Assembly (NCBI GenBank): GCA_023439505.1
Contig: JAEXNR010000029.1
Location: 62,001-126,000 of the forward strand
DNA length: 64,000 nucleotides
Direction of reading: 5' to 3'
From: Bacillota bacterium
GTDB lineage: Bacteria; Bacillota; Clostridia; Lachnospirales; Lachnospiraceae
Shown here: one piece after another, positions 9,056 through 16,930 of the stretch
Layout of the letters: each line of letters opens with the position of its first letter
Numbering within the stretch: position 1 is the stretch's first letter
Notes under the pieces: model-generated
What the model saw: only the letters and a program-made list of their open reading frames with translations
The model's database searches: none
What the model was told of the DNA's origin: nothing
Translations under genes and position numbers: made by a program

Positions 9056-9252
9056 TCACAAAAAATTACGTTTTACCTTGACTTCTTTTATGATACAATA
9101 GCTTTGTATGCATACATAACCACATTGAATCATGATGTGCATCCATCATGAAGTAAAATCTGACATGCAAAAGGGGTAACAACTGAATAATGTTTAAGAA
9201 CATCATGTTTATGCAAAGGTACCTGTTAGGTAATCTAAGAAGGATTTATTTT

Positions 9253-10620
9253 ATGGCTTTGCCTGAATCAAAACAGGATTTTAAGAAAAGCCGCGTCTAT
9301 TATACGACTGCCGATACTGCGACACAAACCATCGTTCAGTTAGCCGGAGGTACCTTTCTGGCAACCATCATGGCTTTCTGCGGAATCTCTGATGCCAATA
9401 TTGGCATTATCACTTCCCTGCTCAGCTTCGCTGCTCTTACCCAATTGTTTCTTATTAACTTTTTTAAACGCCTGAAGAAGTATAAACTTCTGGTTTGTAT
9501 TACAGCCTTTCAGCGTTTTCTTTTTGCCTTCCTTTACCTTGTGCCTTTATTACCGGTCAGGAATGGAGTGAAAGCGGTTCTGATCGTGATGTTATATCTC
9601 ATCGGTCAGATCTTTGTGCAGATTGGATTACCTGCCTCCCAGGACTGGATTGCAAGTCTGGTGCCCAGCCGGCTACGGGGTAAGTATTTTTCTATTAAGG
9701 ATTCCATTGCCGTCTTCGTTGTATCCAGTGTTATGCTTGCAGCCGGAATGGTTCTGGATTATTTTAAAAACAGAAATCTAATCATTGGATTTGAAATTAT
9801 ATTTGCTATGATTTTTATTCTTACCGTCATTAATGTCTATTCTTTTTCAAAAATGAAGGAGCCTAAATTCTCTTATATGACCGAGGATGGAAAGGAAATG
9901 CACGGCAGACTGGCCAGGAAAGCCAGGGATTATGAAAAAACAGTAAAACAAAAGGAAGTCAGCATCTATGTGGAGGTAAAAGAAGCATTAAGCAACAGAA
10001 AGTTTCGAAAAGCATTTACCATACAATGCCTATACATCACTGCATTTTACATATCGCTTCCCTTTAACGCCAGTTACCAGATCAATGAGCTGGCACTCCC
10101 CTATACCTTTATCATGCTCATCGGATTTATCGCCAACCTTTATCGTATTGTCATTATGCCAAAGTTAGGACGCCTGGCTGACCGTTATGGGATGGCGAGA
10201 CTATTAAGATATACGCTGTTTGCTCTGGGATTATACTGCCTCAGCATGGCCTTTACCGTACCCTCCAATGCCTACTTCTTATTTATCATCGGAAGCTTCC
10301 TGTCAGCTACAGCCTGGGCCTTTCTTGGAATCGGTTTGTTTGGAGTTCAATTGGATTATTACAAGAGCGAAAAGCGTATGATATGGCTAACCATTACTTC
10401 TTCTCTTTCCGGGCTGCTGGGCTTTATGGTATCTTTGGTGGGTGGATATTTCCTTAGTCTGTTACAACGAGCAGATCTTCATCTTATGGGTATGAAACTC
10501 TATGCGCAGCAGGTTCTGAATATGGCAGGTTTTTTGATCATTCTGTTTTCTGTATTCTATATTAAATATCATATCGAGACAGAAAAGATTGATACCAACC
10601 GTTCTGACGGAAGAATCTAA
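9253..10620 (+). CDS. Major facilitator superfamily transporter
   Basis: About 455 residues with some 12 hydrophobic helices in two groups, separated by a basic cytoplasmic loop (about residues 200-245, KARDYEKTVKQKEV). The loop after TM2 (FFKRLKKYK) and a PSRLRGKYFSIKD motif in the first half fit MFS proteins of Clostridia with unknown substrates. I place the start at ATG 9253, which has AAGGA 8 bases upstream. An in-frame ATG at 9190 would add 21 residues but has only a distant GGGG. The leader holds an 8-bp inverted repeat (TCATGATG...CATCATGA, about 9131-9152) and a possible TTTACC-16-TACAAT promoter. Substrate unknown. Confidence 0.85.
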   Translation: MALPESKQDFKKSRVYYTTADTATQTIVQLAGGTFLATIMAFCGISDANIGIITSLLSFAALTQLFLINFFKRLKKYKLLVCITAFQRFLFAFLYLVPLLPVRNGVKAVLIVMLYLIGQIFVQIGLPASQDWIASLVPSRLRGKYFSIKDSIAVFVVSSVMLAAGMVLDYFKNRNLIIGFEIIFAMIFILTVINVYSFSKMKEPKFSYMTEDGKEMHGRLARKARDYEKTVKQKEVSIYVEVKEALSNRKFRKAFTIQCLYITAFYISLPFNASYQINELALPYTFIMLIGFIANLYRIVIMPKLGRLADRYGMARLLRYTLFALGLYCLSMAFTVPSNAYFLFIIGSFLSATAWAFLGIGLFGVQLDYYKSEKRMIWLTITSSLSGLLGFMVSLVGGYFLSLLQRADLHLMGMKLYAQQVLNMAGFLIILFSVFYIKYHIETEKIDTNRSDGRI

Positions 10621-10705
10621 GGATCCTCGCTTTCTATATACAACATCACCGGTCCTGTGTTATCATAATTACAAAACCATTTATTTCTAAAAGGAGGTAG
10701 TGTTT

Positions 10706-11812
10706 ATGGAAACAAGGACTTTTATTTCCTGGGAACTGATTGAGCACTTTATGACCAGCGCCTTCGAAAAATTAGGTGTTCCCCATGAGGATGCACTGAT
10801 CTGCAGCGATGTGCTGATGGAAAGCGACCGGAGAGGAATCGAGAGTCATGGCTGCAACCGGTTTAAAGCAATTTATGTCGACCGGATCCTGGAAGGGATT
10901 CAAAAACCGGTTACAGAATTTGAGATCATAAGAGAAACCGCTACGACAGCAGTTGTGGACGGACATGATGGAATGGGTATGATGGTTGGCACGAAATCCA
11001 TGCAGATGGCCATTGAGAAGGCAAAAGCGTATGGCATGGGTATGGTTGCCGCCAGAAATTCTACTCATTACGGAATCGCAGGGTACTATGCCACAATGGC
11101 AACAAAGCAGGGGCTGATCGGTATTACCGGAACCAATGCACGTCCTTCCATCGCACCTACCTTTGGCGTGGAAAATATGCTGGGAACCAATCCGCTTACC
11201 TTTGGTATTCCTACGGATGAGGAATTTCCCTTTGTCCTTGATTGCGCCACCAGTATTACCCAGAGAGGAAAGATTGAATATTATGCCAGAACAGGAAAAG
11301 AAACTCCGGCCGGCATGGTAATCGGCCAGGATGGCAGTGCTTTGACCGACAGTTCACAGATACTAAAGGACCTGACAAGCGGCAGTGCGGCCCTCGCTCC
11401 TCTGGGTGGCATCGGGGAAGAACTGGCAGGTTATAAGGGTTATGGCTATGCTACAGTCGTTGAGATTTTATCTGCCGCCCTGCAAGCCGGAAGTTTCCTT
11501 AAAACGCTCACCGGCATCGGAGAAAGGGGAGATAAGGTTCCTTATCATCTGGGGCATTTCTTTCTTGCCATTGATCCTGAGGCATTCTTAGGATTGGAGT
11601 CTTTTAAGAAGACCACGGGAGATATACTGCGGGAGCTGCGTGCCTCTAAAACAGCACCGGGACAGGAGAAAATTTATACTGCCGGAGAAAAGGAATACCT
11701 GTGCTGGCTGGATCGCAGGAATAAAGGTGTTCCTATTGGAGAAGCCGTACAGAAGGAATTTATAAAAGTAAGGGATCTGCTTGCCCTTCCCCTTACCTTT
11801 CCCTTTGAATAG
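10706..11812 (+). CDS. Ldh-family NAD(P)-dependent malate/lactate-type dehydrogenase
   Basis: A 368-residue member of the type-2 malate/L-lactate dehydrogenase family (COG2055), a fold unrelated to classical LDH. Typical blocks are DRRGIESHGCNRF (about 40-52), the active-site region NSTHYGIAGYYATMA (about 115-130), TNARPSIAPTFG, and NPLTFGIPTDEEFPFVLDCATS. The family reduces or oxidises 2-hydroxy acids (malate, lactate, ureidoglycolate, sulfolactate, diketogulonate); the substrate cannot be assigned. ATG 10706 has AAGGAGG 8 bases upstream; a GTG at 10700 is too close to that site. A strong terminator follows. Confidence 0.9.
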   Translation: METRTFISWELIEHFMTSAFEKLGVPHEDALICSDVLMESDRRGIESHGCNRFKAIYVDRILEGIQKPVTEFEIIRETATTAVVDGHDGMGMMVGTKSMQMAIEKAKAYGMGMVAARNSTHYGIAGYYATMATKQGLIGITGTNARPSIAPTFGVENMLGTNPLTFGIPTDEEFPFVLDCATSITQRGKIEYYARTGKETPAGMVIGQDGSALTDSSQILKDLTSGSAALAPLGGIGEELAGYKGYGYATVVEILSAALQAGSFLKTLTGIGERGDKVPYHLGHFFLAIDPEAFLGLESFKKTTGDILRELRASKTAPGQEKIYTAGEKEYLCWLDRRNKGVPIGEAVQKEFIKVRDLLALPLTFPFE

Positions 11813-11849
11813 TTCCCGGTTTGATTGATTCGAATGTTCTGATAAAAAG

Positions 11850-11906
11850 AAGAGGGGCTATGACACCGGTCTCATGTAATGCTGCCGGTGCCATAGCCCC
11901 TCTTTA
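11850..11906 (+). terminator. Bidirectional intrinsic terminator between Ldh and HD-GYP genes
   Basis: A long stem, AAGAGGGGCTATG paired with CATAGCCCCTCTT, extended inside by CACCGG/CCGGTG past a one-base bulge or mismatch. T-rich sequence follows on the plus strand; five A before the stem act as a T tract for the minus strand. It serves both convergent genes. Confidence 0.85.
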
Positions 11907-11984
11907 TTGTGATCCTTTATTGAAACTTTTTATTGTAACTATTTATCTGATTGCTATGTAACAGATTCTTAGGAAGGAACAGGA

Positions 11985-13076
11985 CTAGGAAACCATGTCC
12001 TGACTGTCATCGGTATTCTTCTCCATCTCAGAATCCAGTATGGTGATGGATAAATGCTCCATCAAGTCGATCTCATACCGCTCAATATCATTGCCAAATT
12101 CATCTGAAATTACTCTGACAATGGGTCGCAGCGGCATACTTTTATTCTGATCCTTTACAATCCCCATCCTCTGATTGGACAAACGTACCAGAGAACCGTT
12201 GGGATATACTGCGATCTGCTGGATAAATACAGCAACAAGATCTGTATCGAATTTCGTATCCGAACATTCAATCAGATAATTCACTGCCTTGATGGCACTC
12301 CATTTCTTCCGGTAGCAACGATCACTGGTTATGGCATCATAAACATCGGCAATGGCAACAATTCTGGAGAATTCATGGAGTTGTCCCGCCGGAATCCCGA
12401 AAGGATACCCGGAGCCGTCCATTCTCTCATGATGATGCAGGGAGATAATTTTAGACAGCTCTGTGAGCTGATTGCATTTTTTTAAGGCCTCATAGCCTAA
12501 GGTTGTGTGCTGCTTGATATATTCAAATTCATCGGGGGTCAGATCGGCTTCTTTAAATAAGATATCCTTGTCCAGCAACACCTTCCCCATATCATGTAAT
12601 ATGGTTCCTGCTGCCAGCTTTGTCAGCATCGATCTGCTGTAATTTAATTGCTTTGCGATTAATAATGCATAAACGGTGGTACTGACGGAGTGTGCAAAGG
12701 TATAATCATCCACCGCACTGATGTCATTTAAGCTGACCTGAACATCCTCATTACTTAGGATCTCCTCGATAATATCATTTACGGCTTCGTTCATGGGTGT
12801 CAGATCCAGGGTAGCATTTTTAGAAAAGTCCGTTAGCGTCTCCCGTAAAACATGCATGCAGGTTATTCTTGTTTTCTGTGTTACCGCATCCGGGATCTCA
12901 ATCCCATCACTTTTGTGATCCTCTACATAGACATAATCGATTCCCATTTTCCGTAATCTATCTGCGTATCTGATCAAATTGGGCTGCCCTTCGTGTAAGA
13001 TCAGACAATCCATATAATAAATTGATTTTGCCAACACCATATCAGGTTTGATCATTGATAGCGAAACTAGTCTCAT
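11985..13076 (-). CDS. HD-GYP domain protein, putative cyclic-di-GMP phosphodiesterase
   Basis: 363 residues. A short N-terminal region (about 1-115) of unknown type precedes an HD-GYP domain (about 120-290). The metal and signature residues are present: HDMGKVLLDKDIL, LHHHERMDGSGYPFGIPAGQL with the GYP loop, and IVAIADVYDAITSDRCYRKKW. HD-GYP proteins degrade c-di-GMP to pGpG/GMP. The C-terminal ~70 residues form a small beta-rich tail (NGSLVRLSNQRMGIVKDQN). No membrane segments, so it is cytoplasmic. AGGG lies 8 bases before the ATG. It opposes the diguanylate cyclase-type protein encoded 4 kb away. Confidence 0.95.
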   Translation of the reverse strand: MRLVSLSMIKPDMVLAKSIYYMDCLILHEGQPNLIRYADRLRKMGIDYVYVEDHKSDGIEIPDAVTQKTRITCMHVLRETLTDFSKNATLDLTPMNEAVNDIIEEILSNEDVQVSLNDISAVDDYTFAHSVSTTVYALLIAKQLNYSRSMLTKLAAGTILHDMGKVLLDKDILFKEADLTPDEFEYIKQHTTLGYEALKKCNQLTELSKIISLHHHERMDGSGYPFGIPAGQLHEFSRIVAIADVYDAITSDRCYRKKWSAIKAVNYLIECSDTKFDTDLVAVFIQQIAVYPNGSLVRLSNQRMGIVKDQNKSMPLRPIVRVISDEFGNDIERYEIDLMEHLSITILDSEMEKNTDDSQDMVS

Positions 13077-13203
13077 TCAACATCCCTCTCCATCCGGTTA
13101 ATTCTTCCTGTATACAAATAACATGGTTTCCTGATATTTCATAAAACCACAAAATATGCCTCTCAATTATCATACCTTGAATTTGTTCAGATATCAAATA
13201 TTT

Positions 13204-13243
13204 TTTGATAAAAAAACTGCAGATCTTACATTCTGCAGTTTTT
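13204..13243 (-). terminator. Intrinsic terminator of the YibE/F gene
   Basis: A perfect 12-bp stem AAAAACTGCAGA/TCTGCAGTTTTT (13212-13223, 13232-13243) with an 8-base loop and T-rich flanks on both strands, 10 bp after the yibE/F-like stop. Confidence 0.75.
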
Positions 13244-13253
13244 CCCTTTTATT

Positions 13254-14411
13254 TTACTGTGATTGAGATTCGACGGATGGCTTCCTCCTGTTTGTCAGCA
13301 AGAATCCGCTGGTAATTGCCGTAAACGGTGCCACGGTGACCAATCCGATGCTTCCGACCATGGTATGAAGTATTTCTGCCGACACATATTTCAGATTAAG
13401 AATGTTATATATCGGTGTTCCCTGCGCCATAAATACCATCAACAACGCGATATATCCGCCGGAATATGCCAGTAACAGTGTTGTTGTCATGGTTCCCATG
13501 GCGGCTCTGCCGACACGTATTCCGGAAAGAGCTGCTTCCTTCCATTGGATATCCGGCTTCTTCTGAACCACTTCATGAATAGACGCGGTAATATCAACCG
13601 CCAGATCCATAACCGCACCGGAGGAACCGATAAAAATACTGGCCATAAAAATCTGCGTTAAGTTCAAATCCGCATGACCGGCATATAACAGGCTTTCCGA
13701 AAATGACATCACCGCACCGTGGATCCGAAAAGCATCTGTAAATATACTGCCAAGAACTGCCGTAGTAATTACGCCGAGAACTGCCCCCGACGCCGCAGAT
13801 AATGTCCTTAAGCTAAACCCATACACCAGGGCGATAATCGTAACGGTTAGTGCAATGGTAATCATCAGCCCCAAAATAACCGGGTTTTGTCCCCTCAGAA
13901 ATCCCGGAATTAATACCTTCCATATCATAAGCACTGTTACAATAAAGGATAGCATGGCACGGACACCGGTTTTTCCCGCAAACAGGATTAAAGCCACAAC
14001 AAATAACAGGCTTAGGATCAGTTCTTTGTCCACCCGGTAATGATCAATCATATTAATGGATAAGATGCTGTCATCCTTATAACTGATGACCACCAGTGCT
14101 TTATCTCCCGGTTCGAATATCTTATCCAGCTCCAGCGAACCATTCAGCATATTATAGGCATGGGCTATCTGTCCCTTAAAACGGCCCCCAAGAAGCTCTA
14201 CCTTACACCCCTGCTCCCCTGATTTAATCAGCCCGGTGCTGATAATTGCACTGTTATCCACCTCCAGTACTCTGGCTGTACAACGGTCGGTTCCCTGATA
14301 GATCTGTGCATCTTCATATCCGGTGGGCAGAAGCAGCAAAACGATCATCAGGATAATACTCACAATGACCGGCAGATTATATTCCATATTCTTTTTTATA
14401 AATTCATTCAT
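13254..14411 (-). CDS. YibE/F family integral membrane protein
   Basis: A 385-residue protein with one N-terminal membrane helix (about 14-30). A soluble extracytoplasmic beta-rich region follows (about 35-125, containing CTARVLEVD and CKVELLGGRFKGQ). The C-terminal half has about 7-8 hydrophobic helices with the family blocks GVRAMLSFIVTVLMIWKVLIPG, IFMASIFIGSSGAVMDLAVDI and GRAAMGTMTTTLLLAYSGGYI. The family role is not known; a transport function is suspected. GAGGAG lies 6 bases before ATG. It is downstream of the alkaline phosphatase gene on the same strand, 162 bp away, with nothing notable in between. Confidence 0.9.
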   Translation of the reverse strand: MNEFIKKNMEYNLPVIVSIILMIVLLLLPTGYEDAQIYQGTDRCTARVLEVDNSAIISTGLIKSGEQGCKVELLGGRFKGQIAHAYNMLNGSLELDKIFEPGDKALVVISYKDDSILSINMIDHYRVDKELILSLLFVVALILFAGKTGVRAMLSFIVTVLMIWKVLIPGFLRGQNPVILGLMITIALTVTIIALVYGFSLRTLSAASGAVLGVITTAVLGSIFTDAFRIHGAVMSFSESLLYAGHADLNLTQIFMASIFIGSSGAVMDLAVDITASIHEVVQKKPDIQWKEAALSGIRVGRAAMGTMTTTLLLAYSGGYIALLMVFMAQGTPIYNILNLKYVSAEILHTMVGSIGLVTVAPFTAITSGFLLTNRRKPSVESQSQ

Positions 14412-14573
14412 AGAAGCTCCTCGCTTTATGTTAGTAAAACTTCCCCGATAAGTGCATTAACAAGTTCCGTAATAACCGGCAAAGAATTAACCGCATAGAA
14501 AATTCCTTGGGAGATATCACGTATTCACCTCATTAATTCACAACTCAGGGAAGCTTTATGGCTTTGACTGAAG

Positions 14574-16103
14574 TTATCTTACATTGGTTAAGCTTGCAAG
14601 ATTAAAATAAATGTTCGTATTATCATAGTAACCTTCGAATAATTGTGCGCCATTTCCCATTGCAAATACGGGAACCGGAATTCCTGTATGGGAATATGAA
14701 GTGAAGCCAATTCCGGATTTATTATTTAAAATGTGAGTGATGGTTACTGTAAGCGGCTCATAAGAACCATATAATACGTATTCTTCCTGGGTCTGCGTCT
14801 TGATCCCATTGATGGTTCTCGTATAAGCCTGCTGAAGCAGCTGGAACTCATAATCGGTAAGAACCAGGGTCTTATCCACTTTGGCGGATGCCGGATCTGA
14901 TTGTGCTACCAGGCCGAACTTATCCTTAACATCATTTAATACCTGATAGAACGGTGTCTTATTTGCTTTGTATTTTGAAACATAGTCTGAATCGAATTTT
15001 GCATAGGATATTTTCTGATTTGCAATGTTGGTTAAATAGGTATCATAGTTGGTTCCCGCAAATCCAATGGTCAAACCACCGGTCTCATGATCTCCGGTTA
15101 CTAAGATTAATGTCTCATCCTTATGCTGATTGTAGAATTTAATTGCTTCGTCCACTGCGTTTGCCAAAGCTACGGTATCGTTAATGGTGGATGCTGCATC
15201 ATTTGCATGACAGGCCCAGTCAATCTTTCCGCCTTCTACCATCATGAAGAAACCGCTATTGTCTGCATTTAATACTTCGATTCCCTTTTTTACGTAATCA
15301 ACCAGTTTCCATTCACCGGAAGCGGCGTCCATATTATAGGAAATTGAATCTGAGTCAGCTAACTTTTCGCCAATAATAATTGCTTTTCCGTCTTTCGCAG
15401 TTAATTTCTGTGCGTCAGCCTGTTTCTTAATTACTTTATATCCTGCCTTCTCAGCAAGCTTGTACAAATCCTCTTTATCTTTATCATTGCCGGTAGGTTT
15501 TAGCAATGCGCCGCCTGCAAAATAATCGAAACCACTCTTAATCATCTCAAGACCGATCTCATAATAATTATTTCTGGATGCCTGATGTGCATAAAATGCA
15601 GCCGGTGTTGCATGGTTAATATTTACGGTTGAAATAACGCCGATCTTATATCCTAACTGGTTTTTCAGCTTTTCGGTGATTGCTTCATAAGGAACTGTCA
15701 TCGTGGTATCCATGTTAATGGTACCGCTGTAGGTTTTATGTCCGGTGGAAATGGAAGTTGCGGTTGATGCTGAGTCAGGGCAGAAGGAAGTGCTGTCAAA
15801 GGTCTGTGCGGAACCGGCTACCGGGAAGTTCATAAAATTCAGCTTCTTGGACTGAACCTTCGTTGATCCGCCTGCATTTGCGCCCAGATAATAGGAAGCA
15901 GCCTGAACCTGAGGGTAACTCATACCGTCACCGATAAACAGAAATATATATTTCGGTGCTGTAGTCGTACCAAGAGATACTATGTTCTTTTCTTGTGCAC
16001 CCTTTACAGGTACGGGACCTTTACTGCCCAGGGCGGTAATCGTAGGTATTATCATGGCTAACACCATGACAAATGCTAAAATCTTAACTAAATGCTTTTT
16101 CAT
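14574..16103 (-). CDS. Alkaline phosphatase (PhoA family), secreted
   Basis: A 509-residue enzyme with an N-terminal signal peptide (about 1-25). It carries the alkaline phosphatase superfamily metal and active-site motifs: FLFIGDGMSYPQ (Asp ligand), CPDSASTATSISTGHKT with the phosphorylated Ser, FFMMVEGGKIDWACHAND, VTGDHETGGLT, and SYSHTGIPVPVFAMG with the final His ligand. It should release phosphate from organic monoesters outside the cell. AAGGAG lies 9 bases upstream of ATG. A tandem TTTACA/TTTACC element about 115 bp upstream looks like a Pho box, fitting induction by phosphate starvation. Confidence 0.95.
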   Translation of the reverse strand: MKKHLVKILAFVMVLAMIIPTITALGSKGPVPVKGAQEKNIVSLGTTTAPKYIFLFIGDGMSYPQVQAASYYLGANAGGSTKVQSKKLNFMNFPVAGSAQTFDSTSFCPDSASTATSISTGHKTYSGTINMDTTMTVPYEAITEKLKNQLGYKIGVISTVNINHATPAAFYAHQASRNNYYEIGLEMIKSGFDYFAGGALLKPTGNDKDKEDLYKLAEKAGYKVIKKQADAQKLTAKDGKAIIIGEKLADSDSISYNMDAASGEWKLVDYVKKGIEVLNADNSGFFMMVEGGKIDWACHANDAASTINDTVALANAVDEAIKFYNQHKDETLILVTGDHETGGLTIGFAGTNYDTYLTNIANQKISYAKFDSDYVSKYKANKTPFYQVLNDVKDKFGLVAQSDPASAKVDKTLVLTDYEFQLLQQAYTRTINGIKTQTQEEYVLYGSYEPLTVTITHILNNKSGIGFTSYSHTGIPVPVFAMGNGAQLFEGYYDNTNIYFNLASLTNVR

Positions 16104-16188
16104 TTTCGCTTCTCCTTGTTTAATCAGTGATTGGTGATTTGGATAACATCCTATTCCAATGTAACAAGGTTTGTATCATTCATCTATC

Positions 16189-16233
16189 ATATTATGGTAA
16201 AAAAAGGCATAAGCACTGGTAAAACTTATGTAA
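16189..16233 (-). promoter_or_regulatory. Putative Pho box and promoter of the phosphatase gene
   Basis: On the minus strand TTTACA-TAAGT-TTTACC (16217-16233) has two hexamers 5 bp apart, the layout of PhoP boxes in Gram-positive bacteria (TT-x-ACA repeats with an 11-bp period). A TAATAT -10 candidate lies downstream at 16189-16194. Confidence 0.45.
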
Positions 16234-16265
16234 AATCTATGTTATACTGCCCACCCGCAGCATAC

Positions 16266-16312
16266 AAAAGGACCCCGCAAGCCATCCTGCTTCGCAGAAT
16301 CACCTGGGGTCC
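16266..16312 (-). terminator. Terminator after the small membrane protein gene
   Basis: On the minus strand GGACCCC pairs with GGGGTCC (16270-16276, 16306-16312), with an inner hairpin TTCTGCGAAGCAGGA in the loop and TTTT directly after the stem. Confidence 0.6.
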
Positions 16313-16320
16313 CTGATCTG

Positions 16321-16536
16321 TTAATCCGGGGGTGTGTTCTTCTTAACCTTCACCGATTTAATCCACGCAGACAATCCGCCTTCCGCACCGCAGAATGTAA
16401 ATACACTAACGATTAAGGTTTTTGGCTCTGTCCCCTTCTGATAAGTAATAAATAAGCATGCACAGGTAAACAAGATGAGGAAGACAAACATAAAGGTCAG
16501 CGTAATCTTCATATACCTGCCCTTTTTTTTCTTCAT
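16321..16536 (-). CDS. Small membrane protein of unknown function
   Basis: 71 residues. A lysine-rich start is followed by one strong membrane helix (ITLTFMFVFLILFTCACLFITY, about 11-32), a GTEPKTLIVSVFTFCGAEGGLSAWIK segment that may form a second, shorter helix, and a basic tail. The GTEP...EGG pattern is one I associate with small proteins of Clostridia and their phages, from memory only. An ATG at codon 9 with AGG just upstream is an alternative start (63 residues). It has its own downstream terminator, which supports it being a real gene. Function unknown. Confidence 0.5.
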   Translation of the reverse strand: MKKKKGRYMKITLTFMFVFLILFTCACLFITYQKGTEPKTLIVSVFTFCGAEGGLSAWIKSVKVKKNTPPD

Positions 16537-16664
16537 AATAATCGCCCGGTAATCCTTTACTCACTATATACTTTATGAGATTGCCTTACAAATGTTACCT
16601 TTTTCCGCATCATTCTACACCATTCGATTTGTCGTATTTGAGCGAAACAAGCGATTTACATTAA

Positions 16665-16693
16665 TTTACATTTGACTGGTTTTGGAATATAAT
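16665..16693 (+). promoter_or_regulatory. Promoter of the small Ser/Gly/Lys-rich peptide gene
   Basis: TTTACA (16665-16670), 17-bp spacer, TATAAT (16688-16693), about 45 bp before the start codon. Confidence 0.6.
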
Positions 16694-16737
16694 TCTGTTT
16701 GTAATCAAATAAAATTATGGACAAGGAGCGTGTTTGT

Positions 16738-16842
16738 ATGGCAAAGGCAAGTAACAGCAGCAGTAGCAGCAGCAGTGCCGGTAAAGGTGCGGCACCAAAA
16801 GGAAAAGGAACGCCAAGCGGCGGAAAGGGAACAAAGAAGTAA
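16738..16842 (+). CDS. 34-residue Ser/Gly/Lys-rich basic peptide
   Basis: A short reading frame with a strong AAGGAG 9 bases before ATG and a good promoter upstream. The peptide opens MAKASN, runs through seven consecutive Ser residues, then becomes Gly/Lys/Pro/Ala-rich (AGKGAAPKGKG, GGKGTKK). It contains no acidic, aromatic or large hydrophobic residue and is strongly basic. The Ser stretch uses mixed AGC/AGT codons. The sequence suggests a disordered, nucleic-acid- or surface-binding peptide, but no family is recognised. An 8-bp inverted repeat (AAGGGATG...CATCCCTT, 16848-16926) follows and could be a weak terminator. Confidence 0.6.
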   Translation: MAKASNSSSSSSSAGKGAAPKGKGTPSGGKGTKK

Positions 16843-16930
16843 AGACAAAGGGATGATCACCTGTTGAGCGAATCCGGCATCACGATATATGCTCCGGATA
16901 CAATGCGCCACAGAGGACCATCCCTTACTT

